Positions 30,132 through 36,617 of a DNA stretch of 41,586 nucleotides are shown here, one piece after another (position 1 is the stretch's first letter; every line of letters begins with the position of its first letter). The translations under genes were made by a program, and so were the position numbers. Source of the DNA: a virus; IMG/VR virus record IMGVR_UViG_3300050821_007357, positions 1-41,586 of that record; one strand, written 5' to 3'. Below the pieces are notes generated by a model. It was not told the origin of the DNA. It did no database searches and saw nothing but the letters and a program-made list of their open reading frames with translations.

Positions 30132-33095
30132 ATGACCGTCACCGCGATCTCGACCGAGACCACCTATGCGCTGAACGGCGCGACGCTCGGACCCTTCAAC
30201 ACCGTCTGGCCCTACCGGGTGGCGAGCGACGTCACCGTGGAGCTGGACATCGGCGACGGGAACGGCGCGCGGCTGCTGACGCAGGGCGCCGACTACACGC
30301 TCACCGCCTTCAACCCGACCCTGACCAACGGCGGCCAGGTGATGCTCGCGGCGCACCTGCTGACGACGCCGGCGTGGGCGCCGCTGGCGCAGGTGGCGCT
30401 GGCGCGGTTCACGCCGCGCAGCCAGCCCTCGGCCTACGGCGAGCAGGTGGGCTTCAGCCCGCAGTCGAGCGAGCAGGCGCTCGATAACGTCGAGCGCCAG
30501 GTGCAGGAGCTGACGACGGAGTTCACGCGGGCGCTGGTGGTGGAGCAAGGCCAGCCGCCGCCGCGCCCGCTGGTGCTGAACCCGGACTCGATCCTCATCA
30601 CCGACGATGACGCGGCGGTCGTGTGCTTCGAGTACGGCGAGGAAAGCCTCAAGCTGCTGGGGACCGCGCAGGGCGAGCTGCGTTGGTTCGATCCGCCCGC
30701 GCCGCTGGCGCCGCCCTATCCGGTAGGCGCCTCGAACGTCATCACCGCGCCGAGCTACGATTCGATCCGCCAGTCCGGCTACGTGCCCGCCGGATCGCCG
30801 GCGGCGATCCTGCTGGTGAGCGGCGATCGCAGCGGCATCTTCGTGCAGTCGCCGGGGACCATGACGGACAACGGCGGAACGGTGCTGGTGGACATGCTGG
30901 GCCAGCGCTGGGTCCGCATCGTCGACCGGCGCGTCAACGCCGGCTGGTTTTTCAACGCGCCGAGCGGGGCGTTCGGCGACGGCCTGGGCGAGGGGATCAC
31001 GGCGGCCGACCTGGCGGCCAATCCGCAGTGGATCGGCCTGCCCTCCGGCGGGGCCTACCCGGTCGGCACGACCTGGGATTACGTCGCGCTGCAGGAGACG
31101 CTGTACGCCTGCTTCGCCAGCGCCAGCACGCCCGGCCATGTGGTGTGGAACGGCAACAGCGTCACCCTCAACCGGCCCATGTTCGTGCCGCCCGGCAACT
31201 TCCGCATCAATCAGGGCCTGGTGCTGGTGGCGTCGGGCGTCGACATCGAGTTCGCCGAGCGGCGCGGGTCGCAGATCACGTACATCGGCCCGCTCAACAT
31301 CACGCCGCTGACCTTCGACTCGATCTCGTACGGCAAGATCAGCAACCTCGGCCTGACCGATGGAACCGAGGGCGTCACCGGCCAGCTCATCGACATGAAC
31401 CACACCGGGGCCTACCCCGGCCTCGCGACGCAGCAGCTCACCTTCTACGATTGGGCCGTGGGCGGGGTGTCCCTGGTCGACCAAGTGGGGATCTATATTT
31501 CGCGCGCCGGCGGCTCGGCGCAGGGCGACACGATCACGTTCATCAACCCGCTGGTGCTCGGCTGTATGCAGGGCCTGGTCGCCGGCGGGCCGAACGCGCT
31601 GTCGATCACGATCATCGACGGCGACTTTCAGAGCTGTTGGAAGGACGCGATCGCGACCGGCGGCGGGACGATCTTTTGCTACGGGACGTCGTTCCAGAAC
31701 CAGGGCGCGTCTTACTTCTCCTACCCGCAGCAGAACCAGGTGACGCTCGGCGGCGCGGACTTCCACGTGTACGGCGGCTCGGGGGGCACGGCGCGCAACA
31801 AGCTCGACGCGGTGCGCTCGGAGAGCAACGTCCTGATGACCGACGTGAGCGCGAACACCGGCATGAGGGACTGCGGGATCGGCCCCGGCTTCGGCGGCTG
31901 GAGCGCCGGCGTGCAGTACCACCTCGGCATGGCGATCGACACGCAGGACCCGGTGAACGGGACGGTGATCCTGGTCGACGACGGCGGGCCGCAATGGTTC
32001 GTGGCGCAGCCGGGGTCGACCGTGAACAAGGCGATCGCGCCTGGCGCGCCGGGCTGGGCGGCGAACCAATGGGTCGGCAAGAAGGGGTGGTTTCGCTACG
32101 GCAACGGGTACTGCGTCGCCTTCAACGTCACCGCCAGCGACGCCAACAGCTTCACGCCCGACGCGCCGTTCCCGATCGACCCGACCACCTACCTCGTGCA
32201 CGTCGGCGGCTTCACCGGAAGCACGATCCCGGGCTGGGCGACGGCGCCGGCGGCGCACGTGACGCCGGTGAACCAGACCGGCCAGGCGTTCCAGACGACG
32301 GCAGGCAGCAACGCCGTGCAGATCGGCTCGACGATCCTCTCCTACGGGATCGCGGTCGGCTGGTACGTGGTCATCACCGGGGCGAAGCTGATCCAGGCGC
32401 CGGTGCCGCTGGGCGCGCCCTGCCGTGGGCCGATGATCGGCAAGATCGGGTCGATGGACACGCCGTCCGGCGGGGCGACGATGATTCACATCGTCGATCC
32501 GCTGGGCCAGCCGGTGAACGCCGACTTCACGATCAGCGACGCGCTGGGCTACTTCGGCCCAGGCTTCGCGGACGGCGGGCTGACGTGGATGGTGCTCGAC
32601 TTCAACGTGGTGCTCGGCGTCTCGGACGCCTCCAACTGCTACTTCGGGGTCGGCCGCTGCGAGCTGTGCCGGCACATGCAACTGCAGCAGCCGGTGCCCC
32701 CCAACTTCTTTCGGGAGTACCCGCCGCCCTCGACCGACCTGGCGCTGCTGACGTGGGACAACGGCAACAGGGCGGTGCAGGCGGCGACCGCCATCAACGC
32801 CAACCAGTCGCCGATCAACATCGCGGTCGGCCAGGTCACGGACTTGCCGGAGGTCAGGCTGGACCTGGGCATCACCCCGCTGGTGGTGAACCTGCCGCTG
32901 CTCAGCGTGGCGATCTGCGTCTCGATGATCTTCGTGCTGCACAACGGGACCGCCGTGCCGATCACGGTCAATTGGGGAACCAACGTCATCGCCGGATCGA
33001 GCACGACGGTCCCGGCGACCAGCGGGAAGGTCGTCACCCTGACGTGGGCGGGCGACATGCTGCGCGGCGGCTCGGGCATTTGGTACGTCCACTGA
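30132..33095 (+). CDS. Tail fibre or tailspike (987 aa)
   Basis: ATG 30132. N-terminal adaptor domain of the T7 tail-fibre type (about 1-145): FNTVWPYRVASDVTVELDIG, GADYTLT, RFTPRSQPSAYGEQVGFSPQ and a helix QALDNVERQVQELTTEFTRA that docks to the tail. The central part (about 290-600; VPPGNFRINQGLVLVASGVD, IEFAERRGSQITYIGPLNIT) has the strand-turn periodicity of a pectate-lyase-like right-handed beta-helix, so it may be an enzymatic spike that cuts surface polysaccharide. The C-terminal beta-sandwich (PLVVNLPLLSVAICVSMIFV) probably trimerises. It is the receptor-recognition protein. Catalytic residues cannot be assigned by eye. Confidence 0.82.
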   Translation: MTVTAISTETTYALNGATLGPFNTVWPYRVASDVTVELDIGDGNGARLLTQGADYTLTAFNPTLTNGGQVMLAAHLLTTPAWAPLAQVALARFTPRSQPSAYGEQVGFSPQSSEQALDNVERQVQELTTEFTRALVVEQGQPPPRPLVLNPDSILITDDDAAVVCFEYGEESLKLLGTAQGELRWFDPPAPLAPPYPVGASNVITAPSYDSIRQSGYVPAGSPAAILLVSGDRSGIFVQSPGTMTDNGGTVLVDMLGQRWVRIVDRRVNAGWFFNAPSGAFGDGLGEGITAADLAANPQWIGLPSGGAYPVGTTWDYVALQETLYACFASASTPGHVVWNGNSVTLNRPMFVPPGNFRINQGLVLVASGVDIEFAERRGSQITYIGPLNITPLTFDSISYGKISNLGLTDGTEGVTGQLIDMNHTGAYPGLATQQLTFYDWAVGGVSLVDQVGIYISRAGGSAQGDTITFINPLVLGCMQGLVAGGPNALSITIIDGDFQSCWKDAIATGGGTIFCYGTSFQNQGASYFSYPQQNQVTLGGADFHVYGGSGGTARNKLDAVRSESNVLMTDVSANTGMRDCGIGPGFGGWSAGVQYHLGMAIDTQDPVNGTVILVDDGGPQWFVAQPGSTVNKAIAPGAPGWAANQWVGKKGWFRYGNGYCVAFNVTASDANSFTPDAPFPIDPTTYLVHVGGFTGSTIPGWATAPAAHVTPVNQTGQAFQTTAGSNAVQIGSTILSYGIAVGWYVVITGAKLIQAPVPLGAPCRGPMIGKIGSMDTPSGGATMIHIVDPLGQPVNADFTISDALGYFGPGFADGGLTWMVLDFNVVLGVSDASNCYFGVGRCELCRHMQLQQPVPPNFFREYPPPSTDLALLTWDNGNRAVQAATAINANQSPINIAVGQVTDLPEVRLDLGITPLVVNLPLLSVAICVSMIFVLHNGTAVPITVNWGTNVIAGSSTTVPATSGKVVTLTWAGDMLRGGSGIWYVH

Positions 33096-33166
33096 TGCGC
33101 TGGGTCGCGCCGCTGGTGACGGTCGCCGCGCTGATGTTTCTGGTGTGGTGGATGGCCCACCACTGA
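33095..33166 (+). CDS. 23-residue membrane peptide
   Basis: ATG 33095 overlapping the tail-fibre stop as TGATG. The whole product is one hydrophobic helix (MRWVAPLVTVAALMFLVWWM followed by AHH). Position between fibre and a two-helix peptide gene suggests a lysis or membrane role. It could be a short holin or antiholin. Because it is so short it is uncertain. Confidence 0.5.
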   Translation: MRWVAPLVTVAALMFLVWWMAHH

Positions 33167-33181
33167 CAGAGGAGGCAGGTC

Positions 33182-33334
33182 ATGCCGCTGCATCTGGTCT
33201 TCGTGGTGCTGGTCGTCGCCGGGTTCGTGGCGATGTTCGTCAGCACCTGGCCGACGTCGTTCCCGGCCGCGCGTGTCGCCTGGGGCTGCTGGCTGGTGGC
33301 GTCGCTGCTCTGGGCGATCGCGGGGGTGGGATGA
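33182..33334 (+). CDS. Putative holin (50 aa, two membrane helices)
   Basis: ATG 33182 with a very strong GAGGAGG Shine-Dalgarno. Two predicted helices, LVFVVLVVAGFVAMFV (about 5-20) and VAWGCWLVASLLWAIAG (about 33-49), are linked by STWPTSFPAAR. Size and topology fit class II holins, and it is at the 3' end of the late operon. No endolysin is adjacent. The stop overlaps the next start (ATGA). Confidence 0.6.
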   Translation: MPLHLVFVVLVVAGFVAMFVSTWPTSFPAARVAWGCWLVASLLWAIAGVG

Positions 33335-33588
33335 AAGAGACGCCGTTCAACGGCCCCTATCGCTACTGGCTGCGGCAGATCGTGGAGGCGACCAAAATCC
33401 CCCGCGACAAGCGCCACGACGCGAAGGTGCTGCACCGCGCGACGATGCTCGCCCACGCGTACGCCAACGCCGCCCTGAACGGCGCCCCGCCGCCGCCGCC
33501 CCCCGAGGTGAAGGGCCAGCAAGACCTGTTCGCGGAGCGGGATGGGACTACGCTTGGGAGCGAGGAAGTCCCACGTGGGAGCAATTAA
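33331..33588 (+). CDS. Hypothetical protein at end of late operon (85 aa)
   Basis: ATG 33331. The basic helical N-terminus (FNGPYRYWLRQIVEATKIPR, DKRHDAKVLHRATMLAHAYA) is followed by a Pro-rich linker (GAPPPPPPEV) and a polar tail with QQDLF, a possible beta-clamp-binding peptide. The tail codes through a perfect 12-bp palindrome TCCCACGTGGGA (33569-33580) and the first candidate attP arm site, so part of the attachment region is coding. No family recognised. Confidence 0.65.
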   Translation: MKETPFNGPYRYWLRQIVEATKIPRDKRHDAKVLHRATMLAHAYANAALNGAPPPPPPEVKGQQDLFAERDGTTLGSEEVPRGSN

Positions 33589-33597
33589 AACTCCCAA
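33554..33597. other. Candidate integrase arm sites, left arm
   Basis: TTGGGAGC (33554-33561) and ACTCCCAA (33590-33597), matching the octamers found on the other side of the attP core. Spacing and flanking position resemble arm-type integrase sites. A palindrome TCCCACGTGGGA lies between them. Confidence 0.4.
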
Positions 33598-33631
33598 AAG
33601 TTCTAGGCTTGTTCTTGATCGAGGAGGCTAA

Positions 33632-33729
33632 GTCATTGATTTTATGGTGCCGGTTGAGGGGCTCGAACCCCCGCCCTTCTGATTACAAATCAGCGGCACG
33701 CCAGAGGGAAGTCCTATAAAATCAATGAC
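33632..33729. other. attP: attP region with 14-bp inverted repeat flanking a tRNA-derived core
   Basis: GTCATTGATTTTAT (33632-33645) and ATAAAATCAATGAC (33716-33729) form a perfect 14-bp inverted repeat that brackets the tRNA-Thr 3' fragment. It lies just downstream of the integrase stop. The position, the tRNA core and the flanking octamers together mark it as the phage attachment site. Confidence 0.8.
33645..33694 (-). other. 3' half of a tRNA-Thr(TGT) gene (attP core identity block)
   Basis: Read on the minus strand: CTGATTTGTAATCAG (anticodon arm, anticodon TGT), variable AAGGGC, T-arm GGGGGTTCGAGCCCCTC, acceptor end AACCGGC, discriminator A and encoded CCA. The 5' half (acceptor and D-arm, TAGCTCAGT...) is missing upstream, so this is not a working tRNA gene. 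It is the part that would restore the host tRNA 3' end after integration. The sequence resembles alphaproteobacterial tRNA-Thr(TGT). Confidence 0.85.
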
Positions 33730-33782
33730 ATAATGCGGGGTAAGCGGGGCTCAAAAGACGTAATATGGGACAAAATGGGGTG

Positions 33783-33815
33783 AAAACTCCCAAGGGTTTT
33801 GGCCTTGGGAGTTTT
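33783..33815. terminator. Bidirectional terminator between late operon and integrase
   Basis: AAAACTCCCAAGG (33783-33795), 7-nt loop, CCTTGGGAGTTTT (33803-33815): a perfect 13-bp stem with U-tracts on both strands. It would stop rightward late transcripts and leftward integrase transcripts. The stem contains two of the ACTCCCAA octamers; a third lies at 33814-33821. Confidence 0.8.
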
Positions 33816-33822
33816 GGGAGTG

Positions 33823-35139
33823 TCAGCCTGCGGCGGTGAGTTTCGGCGCCCGCTTGGCGTGGCGCAGCAGCCTCGCTTCGAGCTGGGCGTCGGTGTCGTC
33901 TTGGTCGTCCTGGTCGATCAGGTGGTAAAACTTCTTGTGCAAGGCGACGGCGGTTTCGGGGGTCTGCAGGGCGCGGGCCGCAACCTCATGCGTCTTGAGC
34001 TTGCCGACGTTGTAGAGCCGGGTGATCCCGGTGGGGCGCAAATCCTGAAAGGTCTTGCCGAGCACGGCGGGGCCGGCCTCGGCGCTGGCGATCTCGCGGA
34101 CCAGGGCGAAGACGTGGCGGAAGTAGTCAGGCTTCCAGAAGTCGAGGCCGCTGTCGGCTTCGGAGCGGATCACACAAGGCGGGCGCAGCTCGTCGGGGCC
34201 GGTCCAACGGGCGGCGATCGTGGCGAGCCTGGCGCGGCCCTCCGGCATGATGCGCGGATTGCCCTGCACGTTGGTCTTGACGCGCGTGGTGGCGGCGCGG
34301 TGGCGATCGTCGATTTGCGCCCACGTCAGGGAGAGAATGTCGACCTGTGACCAGGTGAGATCGAGCGCGAGGATGATGGCGTCGGCGACGGAGTCGAAAC
34401 CGATCCACTCGGCCGCCGCGATCAGCGCCTTGATCTCGTGGGGTTGCCAGACGACGAGGCGAGCGTCGGGTTTGACGACTCGGATGCTGGCGCAGGGGTT
34501 GGTGAGCAGCAGGTTTCGCTTCTTCTGGACCCACGAAAACCAAGCCTTCGCCGCGACGATCGTGGCGGCGGCGACGGCGGCGCCCTTGGTGGCAAAGAGG
34601 CGGGTGTAGGCGTCGGCCGAATAGTTGCGCTTGCCGCTGCCGGGCGTCGGTGCGGCCAGTAGCTCGATGTCCTGGGCGCGGATCGCCGCCGGCGGGACGC
34701 CGCGAACCTCGGCGATGGTGGCGACGTACTGCGCGAGATAGGTGCGGTAGTGGATCACCGTCTTGGGCTTGATCGGCTTGAAGTGCGGAACGGGGTCGGT
34801 GAGGTAGAGGTCGATCAGCCCGCCAATCGTGCGGTCATCGCGGGCAACTGGCCGAGGCGCGCCCGCTGCAGCGGCGCCGGCCGGGGCGAACGCGGCCATC
34901 CATTCGGGGAGCGGTTCGCCGAGCTTCGCGGCGGCGATGGCGTCGTTGATCTCGTTGATTTTGTCGACGGCCTGGCCCTGGCTCATCCACTCGCCATCGG
35001 CGTTGCGCAGTGCGTAGCCGCGCCAGCCAGCCAGACGCTGCTTGGGTTGCGGACGCCACATCGGGTGTCCGTCGCGCCACTCGCCGTTGGTCGGCAGGGG
35101 GTTCTTGCTGCGCTTGGGGCTGGGCTTCTTCGTGGTCAT
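33823..35139 (-). CDS. int: Tyrosine-recombinase integrase (438 aa)
   Basis: ATG 35139-35137 with AGGAG upstream (minus strand CCAGGAGCACGTAATG). The frame is open to 35598, but that extension is low-quality and overlaps the xis-like gene. Likely N-terminal arm-binding region, a core-binding SAM-like domain (about 115-230; KTVIHYRTYLAQYVATIAEV), then the catalytic domain. Box II is seen as TFQDLRPTGITRLYNVG (R368) and the nucleophile candidate is Y405 in KKFYHL. K288 (RVKTN) fits the beta-hairpin lysine. Box I reads ALDLTWSQVDILSLTW where TGxRxxE/D is expected, and box II has Q before DLR instead of H. It is next to attP, so an integrase role is clear even if the active site is unusual. Confidence 0.8.
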   Translation of the reverse strand: MTTKKPSPKRSKNPLPTNGEWRDGHPMWRPQPKQRLAGWRGYALRNADGEWMSQGQAVDKINEINDAIAAAKLGEPLPEWMAAFAPAGAAAAGAPRPVARDDRTIGGLIDLYLTDPVPHFKPIKPKTVIHYRTYLAQYVATIAEVRGVPPAAIRAQDIELLAAPTPGSGKRNYSADAYTRLFATKGAAVAAATIVAAKAWFSWVQKKRNLLLTNPCASIRVVKPDARLVVWQPHEIKALIAAAEWIGFDSVADAIILALDLTWSQVDILSLTWAQIDDRHRAATTRVKTNVQGNPRIMPEGRARLATIAARWTGPDELRPPCVIRSEADSGLDFWKPDYFRHVFALVREIASAEAGPAVLGKTFQDLRPTGITRLYNVGKLKTHEVAARALQTPETAVALHKKFYHLIDQDDQDDTDAQLEARLLRHAKRAPKLTAAG

Positions 35140-35218
35140 TACGTGCTCCTGGTGGAAAGAGGCACATAAAGCAGCTAATTCGTGGGAGCTGTAAAGCGGC
35201 GCCTTGCCGCAGCAGTTT

Positions 35219-35515
35219 CTAGCGGGCGAGGCGATCCAGGTTGCGCTCGGCCTGGCGCCGCCGATCCTCGGGCGCGGTCGCGTCGGTGCTGCGCGGCCGG
35301 CCGCGCGCGGGGGGCGGCGGCGGGGGTTCGCGGCGGCGGATGCGCCAGGCTTCGATCGCCTCGGCTTCCCAGCGCAGGCCGACCAGCGGCAGCGGGAAAC
35401 CGTACTCGCGCACCCACCCGCGCCAGGAGCGGCGGACGTGATCGGGCGTGTATTCGAGGATTTTGGCGACGTCTTCGATCCGAAGCATCCGTTTGCTGGT
35501 GATGGGCTCGGGCAT
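35219..35515 (-). CDS. Excisionase/AlpA-like HTH protein (98 aa)
   Basis: ATG 35515-35513 (MPEPITSKRMLRIEDVAKIL). The winged-helix MerR/excisionase core MLRIEDVAKILEYTPDHVRR, WRGWVREYGFPLPLVGLRWE and AEAIEAWRIRRRE is the usual pattern: a helix-turn-helix, then a wing with GLRW. The C-terminal tail is Pro/Arg-rich and ends in a helix. Encoded 80 bp upstream of the integrase in the same direction, it probably controls the direction of recombination (excision factor) and/or int expression. Confidence 0.75.
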   Translation of the reverse strand: MPEPITSKRMLRIEDVAKILEYTPDHVRRSWRGWVREYGFPLPLVGLRWEAEAIEAWRIRRREPPPPPPARGRPRSTDATAPEDRRRQAERNLDRLAR

Positions 35516-35524
35516 GGGGTGATC

Positions 35525-35710
35525 TCAACGCATGAAAAGGTGAAGCGCCGGGCCGGCGATCGAGGCGGCGGCCAGGCAGAGGCAGAGCAGAGTGACAAGG
35601 ACGAATGAGAGCCGGTCTTGGACGGGCGAGGCCCGCCGCCGGCGTGGGCGAAATTCCCGGATCAGTGGCCCGGTCGCGGCCGGGGGTGTTTCAGGGTCGA
35701 TATTCTGCAT
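35525..35710 (-). CDS. Small single-pass membrane protein (61 aa)
   Basis: Start at ATG 35710-35708 with GAGGACGACC just upstream. An ATG at 35779 would add 23 residues but lacks a good ribosome site. A basic cytoplasmic N-terminus (IREFRPRRRRASPVQDRLSF) is followed by one membrane helix (FVLVTLLCLCLAAASIAGPA) near the C-terminus. First gene of the lysogeny operon, ahead of xis and int. It may be a superinfection-exclusion or lysogenic-conversion protein, which is inference only. Confidence 0.6.
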   Translation of the reverse strand: MQNIDPETPPAATGPLIREFRPRRRRASPVQDRLSFVLVTLLCLCLAAASIAGPALHLFMR

Positions 35711-35802
35711 GGTCGTCCTCGGGTGAAATACGGGGAACCGTGCGCCAACTAGGGAGACTCCGGGCGCGTTGTGTGTCAAGCAACCAGTTAAGCACTGTCG
35801 GG

Positions 35803-35818
35803 TGTTTCACGTGAAACA
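35803..35818. promoter_or_regulatory. parS: parS-type site (TGTTTCACGTGAAACA)
   Basis: Perfect 16-bp palindrome equal to the near-universal chromosomal parS consensus TGTTnCACGTGnAACA recognised by ParB. With this base composition a chance occurrence in 41.6 kb is very unlikely (of order one in 100,000 or less by simple multiplication). I see no parB or parA gene in the genome, so host ParB would be the reader. Confidence 0.85.
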
Positions 35819-35918
35819 TAGTAAGGGGAAATGCGGGCTGATCGTGGTTTCTAAGTAGGGACGCGGGAATAGCCGGGATAATTGGTGAATAGTGGGGGCC
35901 GCGGCACCGAAGACTGCG

Positions 35919-35927
35919 TTATCCACA
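35919..35927 (+). promoter_or_regulatory. Perfect DnaA box (TTATCCACA)
   Basis: Exact match to the strong R1-type DnaA box, 101 bp from the parS site and 160 bp upstream of the DnaA-IV-like gene. It is the only perfect copy I noticed. It suggests recruitment of host DnaA, or of the phage protein encoded next door, to a replication origin. Confidence 0.7.
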
Positions 35928-36016
35928 GAGGTTAGCGCAGATCGGGCCTTGTCAATTGGATGGCGTAGGGGTTGATTGATCGCTTCCCTTTAGGGGAGGG
36001 ACTTATGTCTGCTCAA

Positions 36017-36071
36017 CTAAGTCGCGATTTTTGTAACTTAAGCGACATCGAGCGTCGGGATAAACCTTAAG
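36017..36071. repeat. CTTAAG / TAAGTCG repeats upstream of the initiator-like gene
   Basis: CTAAGTCGCG (36017-36026), CTTAAGCGAC (36037-36046) and CTTAAGTCGG (36066-36075) lie 20-29 bp apart just before GTG 36087. They may be operators or short iterons for the adjacent HTH protein. A possible promoter is TTAAGC, 17 nt, TAAACC within this block. Confidence 0.4.
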
Positions 36072-36086
36072 TCGGGGGCGACGGCC

Positions 36087-36617
36087 GTGCCAAAGCGGTA
36101 CGAGCCCAGCCGGCAGGCGGTGGAAACGGCCTGGTGGGCGGCGGTCCTGGTGACGGCGCGAGCTTACGCGGTGAACCGCAGGGTGCTCGGCGCGACGGGC
36201 GGCGGCGGGCGCGGCCCGATAACCCCCCCGGACTACTGGCGAGCCCGCAAGGTGGCGATCTACCTGGCGGTGCTGATCTGCGACTGCAGCTTTGCGGCGC
36301 TGGCGCGGGCGATCGGGATGCACCGCGACACCGTGACGACGCAGTGCGACGAGATTCGCGAGCTGCTGGAAGGCGAGCCGCTGCTCGCTAAGCGCATGGA
36401 CATCATGGAGCGGGACGGTCGCAACTTGGCGCTGGGCTCGCTGGCCGCGTTTCACGCCACCGTGGCGGCTGACATGGCGATGATGGAGGCGTGGAAATCC
36501 GATCGCCTGCCGACGCGCAAGCCGCCGCCGCCGCGTCAGATGCGGGGCCAGTACCGACAAAAAAAGGGGGGGGTTTTTGACGATCACGAAAACTTTATTC
36601 CGGGTCCGGCGGAATGA
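36087..36617 (+). CDS. DnaA domain-IV-like DNA-binding protein, putative replication initiator or regulator (176 aa)
   Basis: GTG 36087 (MPKRYEPSRQAVETAWWAAV) preceded by GGGGGCGAC. The segment PDYWRARKVAIYLAVLICDC, SFAALARAIGMHRDTVTTQC, DEIRELLEGEPLLAKRMDIM matches the DnaA C-terminal domain: RxxAxYLaxxxxxxSfxxxaraxGxxRxTVxxxxxxiE, in which HRDTVT corresponds to the DHTTV signature helix that reads DnaA boxes. There is no AAA+ domain, so it can bind but not melt DNA by itself. First gene of the replication operon, next to a perfect DnaA box. Near its 3' end it carries the run A7-G8-T5 (36559-36578). The role could be origin binding or transcriptional control. Confidence 0.65.
   Translation: MPKRYEPSRQAVETAWWAAVLVTARAYAVNRRVLGATGGGGRGPITPPDYWRARKVAIYLAVLICDCSFAALARAIGMHRDTVTTQCDEIRELLEGEPLLAKRMDIMERDGRNLALGSLAAFHATVAADMAMMEAWKSDRLPTRKPPPPRQMRGQYRQKKGGVFDDHENFIPGPAE

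Larger units (their letters stand above)
35711..36086. other. Candidate replication origin and centromere-like region
   Basis: 376 bp without a credible gene between divergent operons, clearly lower in GC than its surroundings. It holds a perfect parS palindrome (35803-35818), a perfect DnaA box (35919-35927) and CTTAAG-type repeats (36017-36071). A leftward -35 TTGACA (35779-35774) could drive the membrane protein-xis-int operon, although its -10 is weak. It is located directly upstream of a DnaA-domain-IV-like gene and the primase/helicase operon. Confidence 0.6.

Noticed and set aside
29946-33092. 1048-codon leftward frame opposite the tail fibre
   Set aside because: Antisense shadow; its composition is repetitive Arg/Asp/His/Val and the sense gene has clear tail-fibre and beta-helix features.
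33645-33720. A complete tRNA-Thr gene
   Set aside because: Only the anticodon arm, T-arm and 3' acceptor end with CCA are present. The D-arm and 5' acceptor strand are absent, so it is an attP identity block.
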